Positions 22,965 to 35,088 of a stretch of 64,000 nucleotides of DNA are shown here, piece by piece; positions within the stretch are counted from its first letter, which is position 1; each line of letters opens with the position of its first letter. The DNA comes from Acheta domesticus (Eukaryota; Arthropoda; Insecta; Orthoptera; Gryllidae), in NCBI GenBank assembly GCA_031308135.1, contig JAHLJT010009436.1, positions 161,360,885-161,424,884 on the forward strand, written 5' to 3'. The position numbers and the translations under genes are program-made. The notes beneath the pieces were generated by a model that saw nothing but the letters and a program-made list of their open reading frames with translations, was not told where the DNA came from and searched no databases.

Positions 22965-25097
22965 TTAAATTCGGAAAACAGTTAGTAGTAGCAACATTTT
23001 TTAAAAATGCAATATAGATTGTAAAAAAATAGTACATGAAAATTAAAATGTTTAAAATAAACATTTTCTATAATGTAAGAATAAATATTATAAGGTCGAA
23101 AATATATTTAAAAAATTCAAAATTGATAAGGAGATGAAAATCGTGAATAAAACGAACTTTATTCTTTATAAAACGTGTGTACAATTTGGAATATTTCATA
23201 TTTCGTAGGTAATTTACTGAAAACTTGTTGAAAAAATGAACGTATCGTATTGGAACTTCGCATACTTAAAGAATATCTTATAAGAGATGTGCATACCAAA
23301 TTTCATTGAGATATATGCAATAGTTTCCAAGATATTAATTTTTACGAGCTAGTTCCTCGAAATTACACACTGTGCGCCGGCCCCTTCATGTGGAAGCTCC
23401 ATGTTTTATGGTTTTCCTTCCCCTTCATATGGTTTTCCGACGTTCTTTATGGGAGAGACGCCAAAAAGTTTAAAAAATTTGAATTCTGATAATATCGCTG
23501 ATTAGTGTGATACTATGAGATTATGAAGAATCCCAAGAGCAACGTTCACTTGCGTCTTTCGTATGTGGATGCCGCCATAGTGTCTGTAATCATGTTCATT
23601 TTTAGTGCCGATAGTGGGATATTTTGCATTTGCACCACGTTCACTGTGCTTGAGTAGCAGCTAATCACTTGGAGACATGAACGAAGGATAGGGAGACGAT
23701 AGAATTCAAAACTATGGAAAATGGTTATTAACGTCGCGAGTACACAAGTTCAAGTCCCTGGCGTACGAATGAAATTTTGGCATTTTGAAATGAATACGCC
23801 AAAGACACTTTCGTACAGTTGCGTTCATTATTTTTTTGTACGAATTCGTATAAAGTTACAAATACTCTTGGGATGCGCAACATGTGAGGCGACAGCCATG
23901 TAGATCCATGTTGCCCCCAGTGTTTTTGTTTACTTTGTAGTACTCCGATTTCTAGGGACATTTCTTCTTTGCGGTATGCATACGGCAAAATAGACTTGGT
24001 CGTACTCGTACCGTAAAGTAATACTTTCCAATCAATAATTAGTGAAGCTAATAACTACTTTCCGTGCATGAGTGCTGAAAAATAAGAGAATGTTCAGAAT
24101 TTTGTTATAATATTCTAGGACATACGGAAGTATTTTGTAGAAGGTACTCTTTCGATCAAGACACATTGGTTCCTATAATCATTAACACTCTTGCATATCT
24201 GTAGAGCTTCTTCAGGGCAATAATGCAAATATTTATTTCAAAATATTTAATGATCATTTAGTGTAGTATACATTTTCTTAACACAAGGTTATTAGAATCC
24301 TTATGTCGTGTCTCTTTTTGACCCCCCAAAGGACTACTGGAAATCCCCTCAACATGTTCGTGATAAATCATTTAGGTGACTATTTTAAGTGCGTGATAGT
24401 TTGCTTTTTTCCTTCGACGCGATTATCAGTGTAAAAGCAATCGTGCTTTTTCTCGAGAAAGGAAAATACAACAGCGGAACAATAGAATTTACGAGAAAAT
24501 GTAGTATCGGGAATCTTGTTTCGTCTTACGGAGACAAACTGAACCTCAAGAATAAAACAGAACTTTTATTATTTTTCTCAACGTAAAATAAACCCCTAAA
24601 ACCTTCAACTCAAGTTCTACAACGAAGGACCTACATGTGATTATTTGCTTACACGAGATCTTGTTCGCATTTACCAGCACGTGCTTTAAAGAGGATTTCA
24701 CGTAGCGTGCAGTGCCTTCGAGCGTTCGCAAGCGCTGTCAATTCGTTGAAATTTGGATGTTGTAAATGAGTGTATGAATGTGAAAGTCTAATTCCAAACT
24801 TTGTTTCGCACAGTTGTCATTAGCGTACGCTCTAATTGAAGAGTCGAGCAGTGCGGGAATTCACGTGGTCTGGGAGCGCTTGGGCCTTCAAAGAACCTAT
24901 GTGAAGAACATGCAGGAAACTTTCTGGAGAGGAATGAACTGAAAGGAGGCGGTTCGTTGTCCTTGGGCGGCGCATACTTTCTCGACAAACGACCGCACGG
25001 CAAAAAATATACGCGCGGAAACGTGGCCAGATTTAGAAAAGAAAAGCCTTCGGTCGCATTAGCCAGATAGCATGGGTCTGGGAAAGCAGTTATCATT
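22965..25097. other. AT-rich stretch following the pseudogene
   Basis: Very AT-rich until about 23345. A phrase at 23285-23345 (CATACCAAATTTCATTGAGA, then AGATATTAATTTTTA) looks like the AT-rich 3' region often seen after insect elements and may belong to the same dead copy. A B-box-like AGTTCAAGTCC at 23748-23758 has no clear A box. Nothing else is recognised. Confidence 0.4.
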
Positions 25098-25150
25098 GTT
25101 TTTGTTATTATTATTAATTATATTAATTATATTATTATTATTATTATATT
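25098..25150. repeat. (ATT)n-rich microsatellite
   Basis: Imperfect TTA and TTAAT repeats over about 50 bases. Confidence 0.85.
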
Positions 25151-25422
25151 AGCGTATCGGCCTTTTCTGACAACGCTACAAGTTTTGTTCCGTGGCCCAG
25201 TCATAATCTACCTTGGAGAGAGATTAACGATTGTAATTATGGGGATCAGGCTTTTCGGTTGTATCCTTTCGCAAGGCCAGGTTGTTAAGCCTTGAATTAT
25301 GAATTATGAGATGATTCGATGATGATGAGAGGTGAAGGGACAATTACAAATATGACAATGCCTAAACATGACTCGAATCTGTAGTGTCCTCGGCGCAGAC
25401 GACGGCTGCCGACGGGACCGGC

Positions 25423-25467
<45 letters not shown>

Positions 25468-25481
25468 GGTATTATTATTAT
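25423..25481. repeat. (TTA)n microsatellite
   Basis: About 19 TTA units with one GGTA interruption. Some insect LINEs end in AAT-type tails, so this could mark the 3' end of a minus-strand element lying at 25482-25900. No coding remnant was recognised there to support that. Confidence 0.9.
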
Positions 25482-27920
25482 TTTCCTCTAAATTTCGAAA
25501 TAAACACGTTAGGTCGATTAAGTATGAAATTACTCAAGTTGCAAGCATCTTGCTAAGGTTTGGACAGCGACCAGATGCCTCTTCAGTACTTTACGCAAAT
25601 CATGGGCTGTTCCCCATAATGCGATGTCTGGCACTTCCCAGTCTTTTAAATGGCCAAAACGTTCGGTCAAATTCTTGCCCAGATTTTGCGGAACGACTGT
25701 CAGTACTCCGATAACTATCGACTTTACAGCCGTCGTCCGGCCAATCTCAGCTAAGTTCAGTTAATACTGTTCCGCCAACTCTGCATTTGGTCCTGTTCAC
25801 CAAACTTGTTGGACTCGGCGCATGCGCTCCGGCGTGTTTAAAATATTCGGTCCTAAGCGGTTGTGACACCCACACGCATATTCCGCCGATCATTGATTCA
25901 GTATGACCTTGACCTAAATGCGCGTGTTTGCTCGACTGTGCGAAGGAAAAAGGATTTGATTTGTGAGGTTCTTGCCGCCCTCAGACGGTAGAGACAGTCA
26001 ACGATTATGATTAAGAACCAAACGACACATTAGAAGTTTAAGAATGGTAGCGTATACGCTTTTGAACGTTCAATTTGTTTGGGCACTGACAAGAAAAATT
26101 ATTTAACCCATTCGATAAAAAGCTTATTTTTTTCTTTTGACAGGTTCGTACAAGCCTATTGTTCTTTGTTAGGGAATTGAACGATTACGTCTACCATTTA
26201 CATTTGGAGACGTCAGCCTTTTCGTGGTTTGTTCTGTAACCACTCACATTTTGGCTGCCTCTTTATTTTTCTCTACTCTATTCCCTCATTGTCATCTTTG
26301 TGGCGTTCTTTCTGTACCAACGCTGAGGCACTGTCGTTACCTCTATTCTTGTCGTTGTTGGATCGTCTAGTGAACGACGGAATTCGAGTGTGCCACTCGC
26401 ATGAGAAGGAATGTTTATTGATGCGGAGCGGTTGGGAATGCGGTCACGAGTTACACTACATCTTCTACTTGGAAAGATAAGTATCCCGTGCCGCCATTCC
26501 AAACGGACTTTCTGTGTTGTAATGGGAACTGATAATTCTGAGTAATGGCTCTCGTATGTTGAACTCAATATTCTTGTCGTCATTACTCTGCGTTATGATG
26601 CTCCTACCTGGCATTGTTCGACCCAAACGATTTTCCATTTACGGCACCACGGGGCGAACAAAAAACACAAAACGTAAAGTACGATGCGAATCCCCCCCTT
26701 CTTTTGTCGCCCGTGTAGGGATTTACTAAGGCAGTGGCTTGTGCGCGGGGTGTCGGCCAGTGCCCGAAGATCCGGCCGGAGCGAGTTCTCGCTGGGAGAT
26801 GTGTATTGTGACAGGGGGCCAATATACTAGCTCAAAGGAGATGAAGGGCTGTAATAAAAGCGGCTTGAGGCTCTGCGCGCAGTGGGTCGCAATCAAGCAG
26901 AAAGCGAGAGTAGCTCATTTTTATGTGATATCCGACTAAGCGTTTCGGTCTCTACATAAAGGGAAAAAAACGTATTCGAATGCAAATAAAACGTCATGAG
27001 ATGGCCAAGTGAAATTGTAAGCTCCGCGTCAGCTTTGTAAAATGCTACCTGTTGTTCGGCGAAGGAAACCTGGATATGGTTTCCGAACGCCATTAACGTA
27101 ATTTGTTAGAAGGAGAATATTAGAGAGTTTTGACACAGTGCAAAAGTAAATAACTCTAATCAATGATCAACCACGTGACCACGTTACTTTAGCAGTCTTC
27201 AGCTATCAATAAATTCCCAGGATAACCGAACTTGTTGATTCGGCACTTAATTCTGAGCGAGCATAGGTCGTCAACGTATGGTTTGCCAGCTTGTTTTCAC
27301 TTAGGCACCCAAAATAACTTAACATTTGGCGTCTAGACAATTATAGCCTGTCTCTTAGTATAAATTAACCACAAACGGTGTATATTTCAGAGGTACCGCG
27401 CCCGAGATAAGTTTTTTATCCCTCCCAAATCCCGTGAGCATAAGTGCAAAGGAAAAACAAAGTAAGAAACAAGGAATGAACGCTTAAATAACTGCTTCGC
27501 AAAGGGCCAGTAGAGGCCACCACTTTCCGGGCCGGGCCGAAGCAAGCATCTCTACAATAAGATGTAAAGCACCTCAAATTGTCGCTTTTCTGAGAAAAAT
27601 AGCTGTCCGGCACAGCTTTAAGTTATTTTCAATATTTGGCGCACTTTAGAACTCTGTTGGACGTAATTTCATTCATGGAAATGTCCTTTTAAATACCACT
27701 CGTTTTGGAAATTCTGAGAGAAATTTCCTTCTCTCGTCGCAAGTCGGGGATTTATCGATAATTTCCAAAGCACTCGTGGTATTACCTACGACAAATACAC
27801 CATTACATATGAAAACATCTATGCCTGTGACAGTATTCAAACCGGATTGAGCTCGGCTGTACAGGATAGGTAGAACCTTTTTTTTCCTGTGCACACCTTG
27901 TGGCTCATTTGGGCCCAGTG
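25482..27920. other. Mixed-composition stretch, no recognised gene
   Basis: 25550-25930 is of intermediate GC and could be untranslated repeat sequence. The rest is AT-rich with modest GC rises, for example 26730-26800. No protein, tRNA or element border was recognised. Confidence 0.35.
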
Positions 27921-27924
27921 TGTG

Positions 27925-28240
27925 TGTGTGGCACGACCTGGCGGTGGCGGCGGCGCGTGGAGAGCTGTGTGCGGGAAAGGGGGGAGGGGGCGCGGCGGCC
28001 CGTCGGGAGGTAGCCGGACGGCCTACCGGCGCGGGGCAGCCCGTGACGGGAGCTGGCTACCTGGCTACGCGGCCGCCCTCCCGCCCCACCCCACCACTCC
28101 CTGCCTCACGGGACGCAGGCTTCTACTCTTCCCAAAGGACCGCGGTGGCTGCGTCGAGAATTGCGTCTCCGCCAAGTAACGCGTGTGGCGGCAGAGGGAG
28201 CGGTCGAGGTACCTCCCGCTTGTGCCGTGGGGGTGGGGAA
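27925..28240. other. CpG-dense island
   Basis: GC-rich block with GGCGGTGGCGGCGGCGCG near 27940 and G runs at 27977-27990. Overlapping open frames on both strands are low-complexity. A T16-like run at 28308-28323 follows, then AT-rich sequence. Confidence 0.45.
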
Positions 28241-28689
28241 TACGCTCCATGACTCCCATGGAGGAATTAAACCTCCTACAAACCTTCCATTGTAATTCCA
28301 ACAGAAACCTTTTTTTTTTTTTTCGTGTTTGCAAAACCATTCTTCACGTGTTCGCAAACCACCAACTTGCAAATAATATTTCACATCTACGATTTTTCGT
28401 CTTCTTAAAATAATAGGCATGTAATAAACTTCGTTTTCGAACTGTGTAATGTTAGTCCACCTTTACATGTTTTAAAATTTCTTAATGAAGGGGTAACCGT
28501 TAGTTGACAATTGCTAGAAACAGTAATGCGTTTCTCATTATGACAATAAGAGGTACGGGTGTGACACACGGCTCTGTATTATTACGTAATGTTAATCTTG
28601 TCTGTAGAGCCCACCTGGTTGAAAATGGGATGGAGCCCATATTCCATTGAAAAGAGGATTGTGAAGGAAGAATCGTGCTCGGTCCGTGA

Positions 28690-28860
28690 CTCATTCAAAG
28701 CATTGCTCCGTCATACCCTGAATTTGATTAGAGGAAACCACGGGAATCGGTGGTCAGAGCAGCCAGCCTGAAGAAGACATCTGGCCCACCTTCTTACAGT
28801 ATTGTTACGACGTATCTAGCCACCGTCGGAACTCGATCTTCAATCCTACTAATGGACGAG
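28690..28860 (-). mobile_element. SINE family A, diverged partial copy
   Basis: On the minus strand this matches the copy at 59560-59968. Shared pieces are GGAAACCACGGGAA near 28735, TCAGAGCAGCC near 28755, and the reverse complement of a B box, CGTCGGAACTCGAT, near 28825-28838. It is more diverged than the other copies and has lost most of the tail. It lies in opposite orientation to the copy 350 bases downstream. Confidence 0.55.
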
Positions 28861-29212
28861 TCAGTCTTCATTCGCGGGCTTGCGACTTGGAACGCCGTAT
28901 CCTGTAAATTGAGGAGATGTGGGCAAACTCAGATGAGACTTTGGGCAAACCGCGATGCTACCCTCAATAATAATAAATCTTAAAACATACCTTTGTTTAA
29001 AACTTTATGATAAGAATCACGTGGTATAATTCTGTACAGAAACATATCCCAGGATCAAAATAACGATGCACCACAGATTTCTCAGGCACTTTTCATAACT
29101 GTTCTCTCCATTATACATTGTGTGTGACCATGTTCATGTCAATAATGCCCTCAGTTCCATTAAGTCGCCGGCGCTCCCCCCTCCACCCCCAGTGGGCGAC
29201 CGGGAGAGGTGG

Positions 29213-29690
29213 TTCATTACAACAACTGATGTTACTGCAGTGCCTCTGACCGGGAGGTCCTAAGTTCGAGTCCCGACGGCGGCAGGATTTTCGACACTAG
29301 CTTGTCAGCTAGGTCGAATTCAGTCACTGGAGGCGAATACTAGCGGCCGGCTGCTCTGATCTGTAGTTTCCCGTGGTTTCTCCGATCAACACCAAGCGAA
29401 CGCCGGAGCAGTTCCCTAACAAACGGGCCATGGACCGCGCTCGATCTTTCCTTCCTCTTCCTTGTCCTATCCTCACCCCTCACACACACTTACACTACCA
29501 CACATGCAGGGAGACCGGTCGGGGGCGGGCTTACAGCTTGTCCCAGCTGGGGCGGTGCCCGGCAGGTGGGAGATACCTGGTTGAGGGGAAACCCCGCTAG
29601 TCGACGGTAGGTCGGCACCGGATCTCGCCTTCCAGCTCGCCACCTCCCGATGAAAAATATGCACTACTCTTACGGGACGCGCCCGGAGTC
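29213..29690 (+). mobile_element. SINE family A, longest copy
   Basis: Starts with an A-box-decayed head, CTGCAGTGCCTCTGACCGGG, and a B box AGTTCGAGTCC at about 29251-29261. A body follows with CTGCTCTGATC, CCGTGGTTTCTCCGATCAAC and CAGCTTGTCCCAGCTG. It ends with GCACTACTCTTACGGGAC near 29661-29678. The body matches 59560-59968 on the opposite strand, and head plus tail match 3915-4175. At about 470 bp it is long for a SINE, but it shows no coding capacity and has a tRNA-like polymerase III head. Confidence 0.75.
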
Positions 29691-29699
29691 ACTAACAGT

Positions 29700-29905
29700 C
29701 AATCAACCCATTGGGCGACCGCCGCAGGCGACCAGGCGAACAGCCGCTGAGCTGTTCCACGTTTCGCGCGCACCTCCGGGGAAGCGCGGTGTGTCGCCTG
29801 GCACTCCGCTTCCGTCGTGCGTGATCTCAGGAGCGCTGCCCTCGGGTCTCGGGTCGCGCCGGCCGTCGCCGCGCCTTCAGCCCTGAAGCCCCACCCCTCG
29901 GTTTC
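29700..29905. other. CpG-dense block
   Basis: GC-rich sequence immediately after SINE A, without a recognised gene. The flank 29905-30405 returns to AT-rich. Confidence 0.4.
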
Positions 29906-30407
29906 GTGACGGTCGGCCTCCCGGAGTGCGTAATGGAGGATGAGGTGAAGGTTGGCTTGACGGATAATAGCGTAACTAGCGTGGAAAGAACCTCTTCGCC
30001 GGTCTTTGTGCGGGCTTTGCTGCTAAACCCGCTGCTGTTGGTTGCTTTTGGAGGAGCTGACCTCTGCCGCAATAAATGGTATTCTGTGTAATCCCGAGGC
30101 TTTTGAGTTAATGCTCGTGGTCTCTTGCGCAGTAATTACCAGCTGGGAACTTGTTCTTACAGTGCTTTATATGAAAATGTAGTTCTAGTTGGTTTCCACC
30201 TGTGAAATGTATAAGAAAATAACAGAATATATATTGTTGTGAAATGAATAATTTGCATGTTACACTTTAATATTGAACACAATCATTGAAATAAGGAACT
30301 ATTTAGGGAAATGATGTGAATATGTTTGTAGTCACATTTTCATTGCGGCAAAAACAACTGGTTGTAAATGGTAGTGGAAAAGGTACAGCTTGGTTTTTCC
30401 GATCAAC

Positions 30408-30648
30408 TATACGTCGGTTTTTCTTTCTTGGCGCATGGGGGCGGTGTCAGTAAAATGGAATATCTCACGGTATTTCGCGTCGTTCCTCGTTCTGCCGCCA
30501 GGAGTCGCATGATCGCGAGCACTGCTCGATACAGTTGCGATCATGCGACTCTTAGCGGCACAACCGTGAACGACGCGAAATACCGTGAGATATTCCATTT
30601 TATTGACCCCCCCCCCCCCGTGCGCCAAGAAAGAAAACCCGAAGTATA
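30408..30648. mobile_element. Foldback element 1 (241 bp)
   Basis: Two arms of about 115 bases are inverted copies of each other around a short loop at about 30526-30536. They share GGAATATCTCACGGTATTTC and its complement. The outer ends are TATACGTCGGTTTTTC and, read on the minus strand, TATACTTCGGGTTTTC. TA or TATA at both ends would fit a TA target duplication as in Tc1/mariner-mobilised elements. The right arm carries a C13-14 run where the left arm has GGGGGCGG. No coding capacity. The core is shared with the element at 40892-41149. Confidence 0.8.
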
Positions 30649-30914
30649 CAATACCTTACTCCGGAAAGCATCGTACCCTACCGCCTTCGTTCCTGCTATC
30701 AACTCGGATGCATCCAAGTTCTGTTCGCATGACCGGTGAAGTGCTGGTCGGGTGCTGAACAATTCTGAAACTGCAATTTGACGAGGGTTCTTCTTCTCAG
30801 TTCTGTGTCTGAAGTCCGCGGGAACCTTCATCTCCACATTGCATTGGCGTTATGTTCCTTCCCTCGTCCTTGCCATTGCTCTCCTGGTAGTTTTCTTTAG
30901 TATCGAAATACGGA

Positions 30915-31020
30915 CGTCGAAGCTTACCGCCTCGGGGTCGTGCGGTTCAAATTCTGGCTGATACATGTGGATTTTGTGGAGGACAAAACCGTTCACGGCA
31001 GGTTCGCGTTCCACACACGG
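30915..31020 (+). mobile_element. Possible decayed tRNA-derived SINE head
   Basis: A B-box-like GGTTCAAATTC lies at 30944-30954 with a tRNA-like GTCGAAGCTTACCGCC upstream near 30915. Neither a pairing arm nor a second copy supports it, so this is only a candidate. Confidence 0.3.
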
Positions 31021-31084
31021 TAGCCATGTTGTAAAAAGTGGCGGAACTACTATTGGTTTTACTACTTTCAAAGAGTAAGACACA

Positions 31085-31930
31085 GAAGGCGATGCATTGT
31101 TATCGAAGCAACAGTTTATAGATACCCTTTTGGCTTGTCAGTGCGACATTCCATTGCGATGCAAAGAACTAATAACAAAAGGGATCGTTTTCATCTGGTG
31201 GTTAGCGGAGCGCAAAGGCGACGTAGGTGTGGCCCGGGAAAATGGAACAAAATTATAAAGAAGCTTCCCGCTTTAGGTGTGGAATACACGAACAATTTTT
31301 CTATAATGTAGTCATAAATGAAAATAAATTATGAATGATAAATTATGTTTTTATAACGTAATTCTTTTTTCTCATTCAATTACACTAATGATGTAAACTT
31401 TATGGGGGGCATACCCCCAGGAAATGTTGGACCGCGAAATGTTTGGGGTTAATCGATTTGTATTTTGTTGTTCTTGAGTCAAAGTCGATAAAGTTTTTAA
31501 AATCTATATATTGAAATGTACCAACAACGTCTCGTCATAGACTCTTACGAGATCGTTGACATCATTCACCTTAGGACGGTTATAATCGTGACCCGTTCCG
31601 AATTTATAGTAAAATTTTGGGCGCCAGGAACAGGTTACGTTAATTAAAACCAATGCTTCCAAAGCTAATTTAAACAAATGTATCAATGTCCGGCTAGCTG
31701 GGCCAATGGGTCCCGTTATGGATAATCGCTATCGCCTAGATAGCCGATTACTTGATCTGCCAACTATACAGTATGGCGAGGAATCTGAAAGGGAATAATT
31801 ATCTATTTCTAACCATTTAACAATTTTGATTGACTAAATGAAAATCTTTTCATTTCCAAAAGAAAAAAATTCAACAATTTATTTAACACTATTAACAATT
31901 GTTTTTGTCCTTAGGTCATGACCTCGTTTA
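31085..31930. other. AT-rich stretch, no recognised gene
   Basis: No protein or RNA gene is recognised. A small palindromic patch, GGGGGGCATACCCCC, lies near 31406. Confidence 0.4.
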
Positions 31931-31934
31931 AAAT

Positions 31935-32600
31935 GTATCTTTTGTACTGCAGTACTTATCTAATATCTTGGTCGCCGACGCCCCGCAGTCTCTTCTCACT
32001 TGAAAGTAGGTGATTCCAAGTCTCGCTTCTCTCTTCTAATCTTGCGACGCTGCCGACGCATCCGGAGTTCCTAGTCTTCCCCAACTAGTGGTAAAATATT
32101 AAAGTCCAACACCGCCAAAGAAACTTTCAAAGTCCTAATCGAACTTCCCGTTGCACATCAACTTCCAGATTTCGAAAAACTATTGAGTCTCACTCGAAAC
32201 TTACAAGTCCTACTTCACTAATGTTGATCTCGCGAGCGATCTTTATTACTCGACGACCACTATCAGAATGTCCAGTTCTCCCTCTTCTTTCGCCCTCAAC
32301 GCTTCGGTATCCGTCCTTCGTTCCTCTTTTTTAAAACAAAACTACAACATTTGACAGTCTATTCTCCCTTAGCCAATCCATCCCCCTCTTATCAAACCAA
32401 GTAGCCACGCCCTCGACAGTCATTCCTGTTCAGACCAATCACGCGTTATTTTATCTGTCTATCTAGCCAGCGCCCCCACCTATTCAAGGCCTGAATGCAG
32501 CTTGTTGACCTTGACAACCACTGCGCCGGCGTTGCTAAGGCTGTATATCGCCATTTACATACCCCTTTGTCCAACCCATTTACAGCCAATATTATTAACA
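31935..32600. other. Strand-asymmetric pyrimidine-rich block
   Basis: The plus strand is rich in C and T with few G over about 650 bases, unlike the AT-rich sequence on both sides. It looks like a single inserted unit, such as an LTR or untranslated part of an element. No termini, B box or coding remnant were found, so its nature is open. Confidence 0.35.
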
Positions 32601-32741
32601 AAATATTATATATTTTGGTATATCACAATATATTCATATGATCAATATTATTGATGTCCAATTGTTTTCATTTTAATAACTTTTTTTAATGCAAGGTACC
32701 TTTCTATTAGAAAAACGCATATAGTGGCGAGAGGTTCTAAA

Positions 32742-33232
32742 TATACAGGTTGAGTCACGTAACTTTAGCACCTCTTGTAACTTTTGAACGGTTGAAGTTA
32801 TTGCAATGCAGTTTTCACGGAAGTGCATGAGGGAAAGGGGCTAATTGATACGTGCATTAATTTCTATTTTATCACTTGTATTTTACGAGATTTTTAGGTA
32901 ACTTTGTTTTTTCAAATGGAAGTATACATATTTTTTCAGTCCACCATGACGAGCGTAAAAAGACGAATCCAATGATATACATATTGTTATATGTTAAATA
33001 AGCATTTTTTTGATTAATTTTGATTTTTGCGACCGGGGTTTAACGGACGTTTTGAATAGTCCACCACACAATGTCACGCAGCGCTCCACCAGCACACGTG
33101 CGCCCGGCGAAGGGAAGGGAAGGGGAGGGATCTTATTTGAAAATACGAAACATAGTATTCCAAATATTCACAAAACCATTGCAGTTTTTTCCTGAACTGT
33201 GCTTTCCATCCTTCCGCATTTTCAGATTTTCG
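32742..33232 (+). repeat. Left inverted arm of long-TIR element
   Basis: Pairs with 33541-34005. The outer 100 bases are the best conserved. Small insertions, including a GAAGGGAAGGGAAGGGGAGG run near 33110, make this arm slightly longer than the other. Confidence 0.8.
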
Positions 33233-33540
33233 TCTTTCTTTGATTGAAGGAATTAAAGGATGGAAAATAAGGATTTGTCATAGGTTTGTATTGTAATAAA
33301 ATTGTTTATAACTTCAACTCCATTTAACGGGATTTCATTAGATACGTAGTAATGGGATCTTGAAACAAAGCACAATAAGAATAAATAATTAAAACTGTAC
33401 AAAAATATATTGTATATTTTGAGCAAACAATTTCAATGTTAATACGAATATAATAATAACTTAGGGATAGAAATAATCTTATTTCAATAAATACTACTTA
33501 AGACAAATCCGTATTTTCAATCCCTAAGAAACCCAAATTA

Positions 33541-34005
33541 CTGAAAATGGATTAAGATGAAAAGGGGAAAAAGTGCAACAGTTTTGTGAATATTTTTCGT
33601 ATCCTCAAGTACTTAAATCCCTTCCCTTCCCCGATCCCGCGTTTGCTGGGGGAGCGCTGCGTGACCTTGTGGGGCTGACAGTTACAATGAAAATATCCGT
33701 TAAACACTAGTCGCAAAAAAATCACAATTATTAAAAAAAATGCTTATCTAACATATGACAATATTTATATATTTGGATTCGTCTTTTTACGCTTGTCATG
33801 ATAGACTGAAAAAATATGTATAGTCCCATTTGAAGAAAACAAAGTTACCTCAAATATCTCGTAAAATAAAAGTGATATAAGAGAAATCAATACACATATC
33901 AATTAGCCCCATTCCCTCATTCACTTCCGTGAAAACTGCATTGCAATATCTTCAACCGTTCAAGAGTTACAGGAGGTGCTAAAGTTACGTGACTCACCCT
34001 GTATA
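33541..34005 (-). repeat. Right inverted arm of long-TIR element
   Basis: Inverted counterpart of 32742-33232. It contains the matching CCCTTCCCTTCCCC run near 33620 and ends at CCTGTATA. Confidence 0.8.
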
Positions 34006-34007
34006 TG

Positions 34008-34795
34008 CGATCATGCCAAATGGCACCCCTCGCACTTGTACTTTATTGGGGGACGAACCCCGGGTTGTGTCCCTAGGCGGTGGCCTTTACCTGCACCCCC
34101 CTCAGGGGTACAAATACCCCTTCGGGCAAATATCCGAATCCCGCCGGAACGCAGTTTGCCCTCACGGCAACCTCCCCATTCAATGCTTGGGTCTTAAGGC
34201 CGCCCTGCCAGCTCAGAGCTACTAGCTATCCGGGCTAGTGCCGGAGTCAATGTCGCCTGCATGACGACGCGCTACTCACATGCGCCAGGATACCAAATCC
34301 CCTCCTCTATGCCCAGAGTATCGGGCCACTGCCACGACGATGCCAAGAGCCCAACTGGTTGCCACCCGAACTAAAGACCGGGCGGCTCGGGGCCCCCATC
34401 CAGTATTCCCACTGCCGGTAGGTAATGTCCCGCCGGACATTTGTGTATTCCAGAGTACCCTAGGTCTCCTTCACCCAATCCTACCTTAAGGTCGACGCGC
34501 CAGGGCCCAACTGGTGGGTTGCCGGGTTGAACCGTCAATCAGGAGCCTAGCATCGCCTACTCACGGCCTCCATCTTGAGACTAACGACGTGAGTGTCGCC
34601 GTGAAACTGGAGGTCCGGGTGGTCGTCTCCAACTCTCCACCAGAGGTCGTGTCCACCTACGCAGCCACGCCCCCCCTGCAGGGACCCCCTGTGCGCCACA
34701 GGCGGAACAAAGTTAAAACGCCAACGATTGCACTGGTTGAATTTGTTTGTGTACCGCCCGCAGGCGCAGGCGAAGGGGCGACAGGAAGGGATGGA
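34008..34795. other. Unexplained GC-rich block abutting the long-TIR element
   Basis: About 790 bases of GC-rich sequence begin two to three bases after the right end of the long-TIR element and stop sharply at an AT-rich T8 stretch near 34825. It is less CpG-repetitive than the other islands and reads like unique transcribed or untranslated element sequence, for example a LINE 5' region. Open frames of 70-100 codons exist in several phases, but none resembles a known protein. Confidence 0.45.
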
Positions 34796-35009
34796 TTTTA
34801 CTCAAAGCACTTTTGAAATATTTTTTTTTAATTTTAAAAACGGAGTTCCAACAATGAAACTAGACTGTCCAAAGGCATGCGTAGCCTAACACCAGAGGGG
34901 AGCAACTACACTTCTGGGCTGCTTTTTCATCATTAGCCTTCGTGCGCCCGCGTGGTTTAGTGACACATGCACGAATACAAGACGGTACTTTCGCCCCTCG
35001 ACGAAGGGG

Positions 35010-35047
35010 TTTATTATTATCATTGTTGTTATTATTATTATTATTAT

Positions 35048-35088
<41 letters not shown>
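35010..35088 (+). repeat. Compound (TTA)n-(TAG)n microsatellite
   Basis: TTATTA repeats with ATC and GTT interruptions change over to about 15 TAG units. This looks like a point mutation that spread along an older TTA array. Confidence 0.95.

Larger units (their letters stand above)
32742..34005. mobile_element. Non-autonomous DNA element with long inverted arms (1264 bp)
   Basis: The left end reads TATACAGGTTGAGTCACGTA and the right end, on the minus strand, TATACAGGGTGAGTCACGTA. The inverted similarity continues inward for about 460-490 bases on each side (32742-33232 and 33541-34005), covering shared phrases such as CAATGCAGTTTTCACGGAAG near the ends and AATATTCACAAAAC near the centre. 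A middle of about 310 AT-rich bases is not repeated. TA or TATA at both borders would fit a TA target duplication. There is no transposase frame; the short open frames inside are unrecognised. Superfamily is uncertain, with Tc1/mariner-type mobilisation the simplest inference. Confidence 0.85.
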
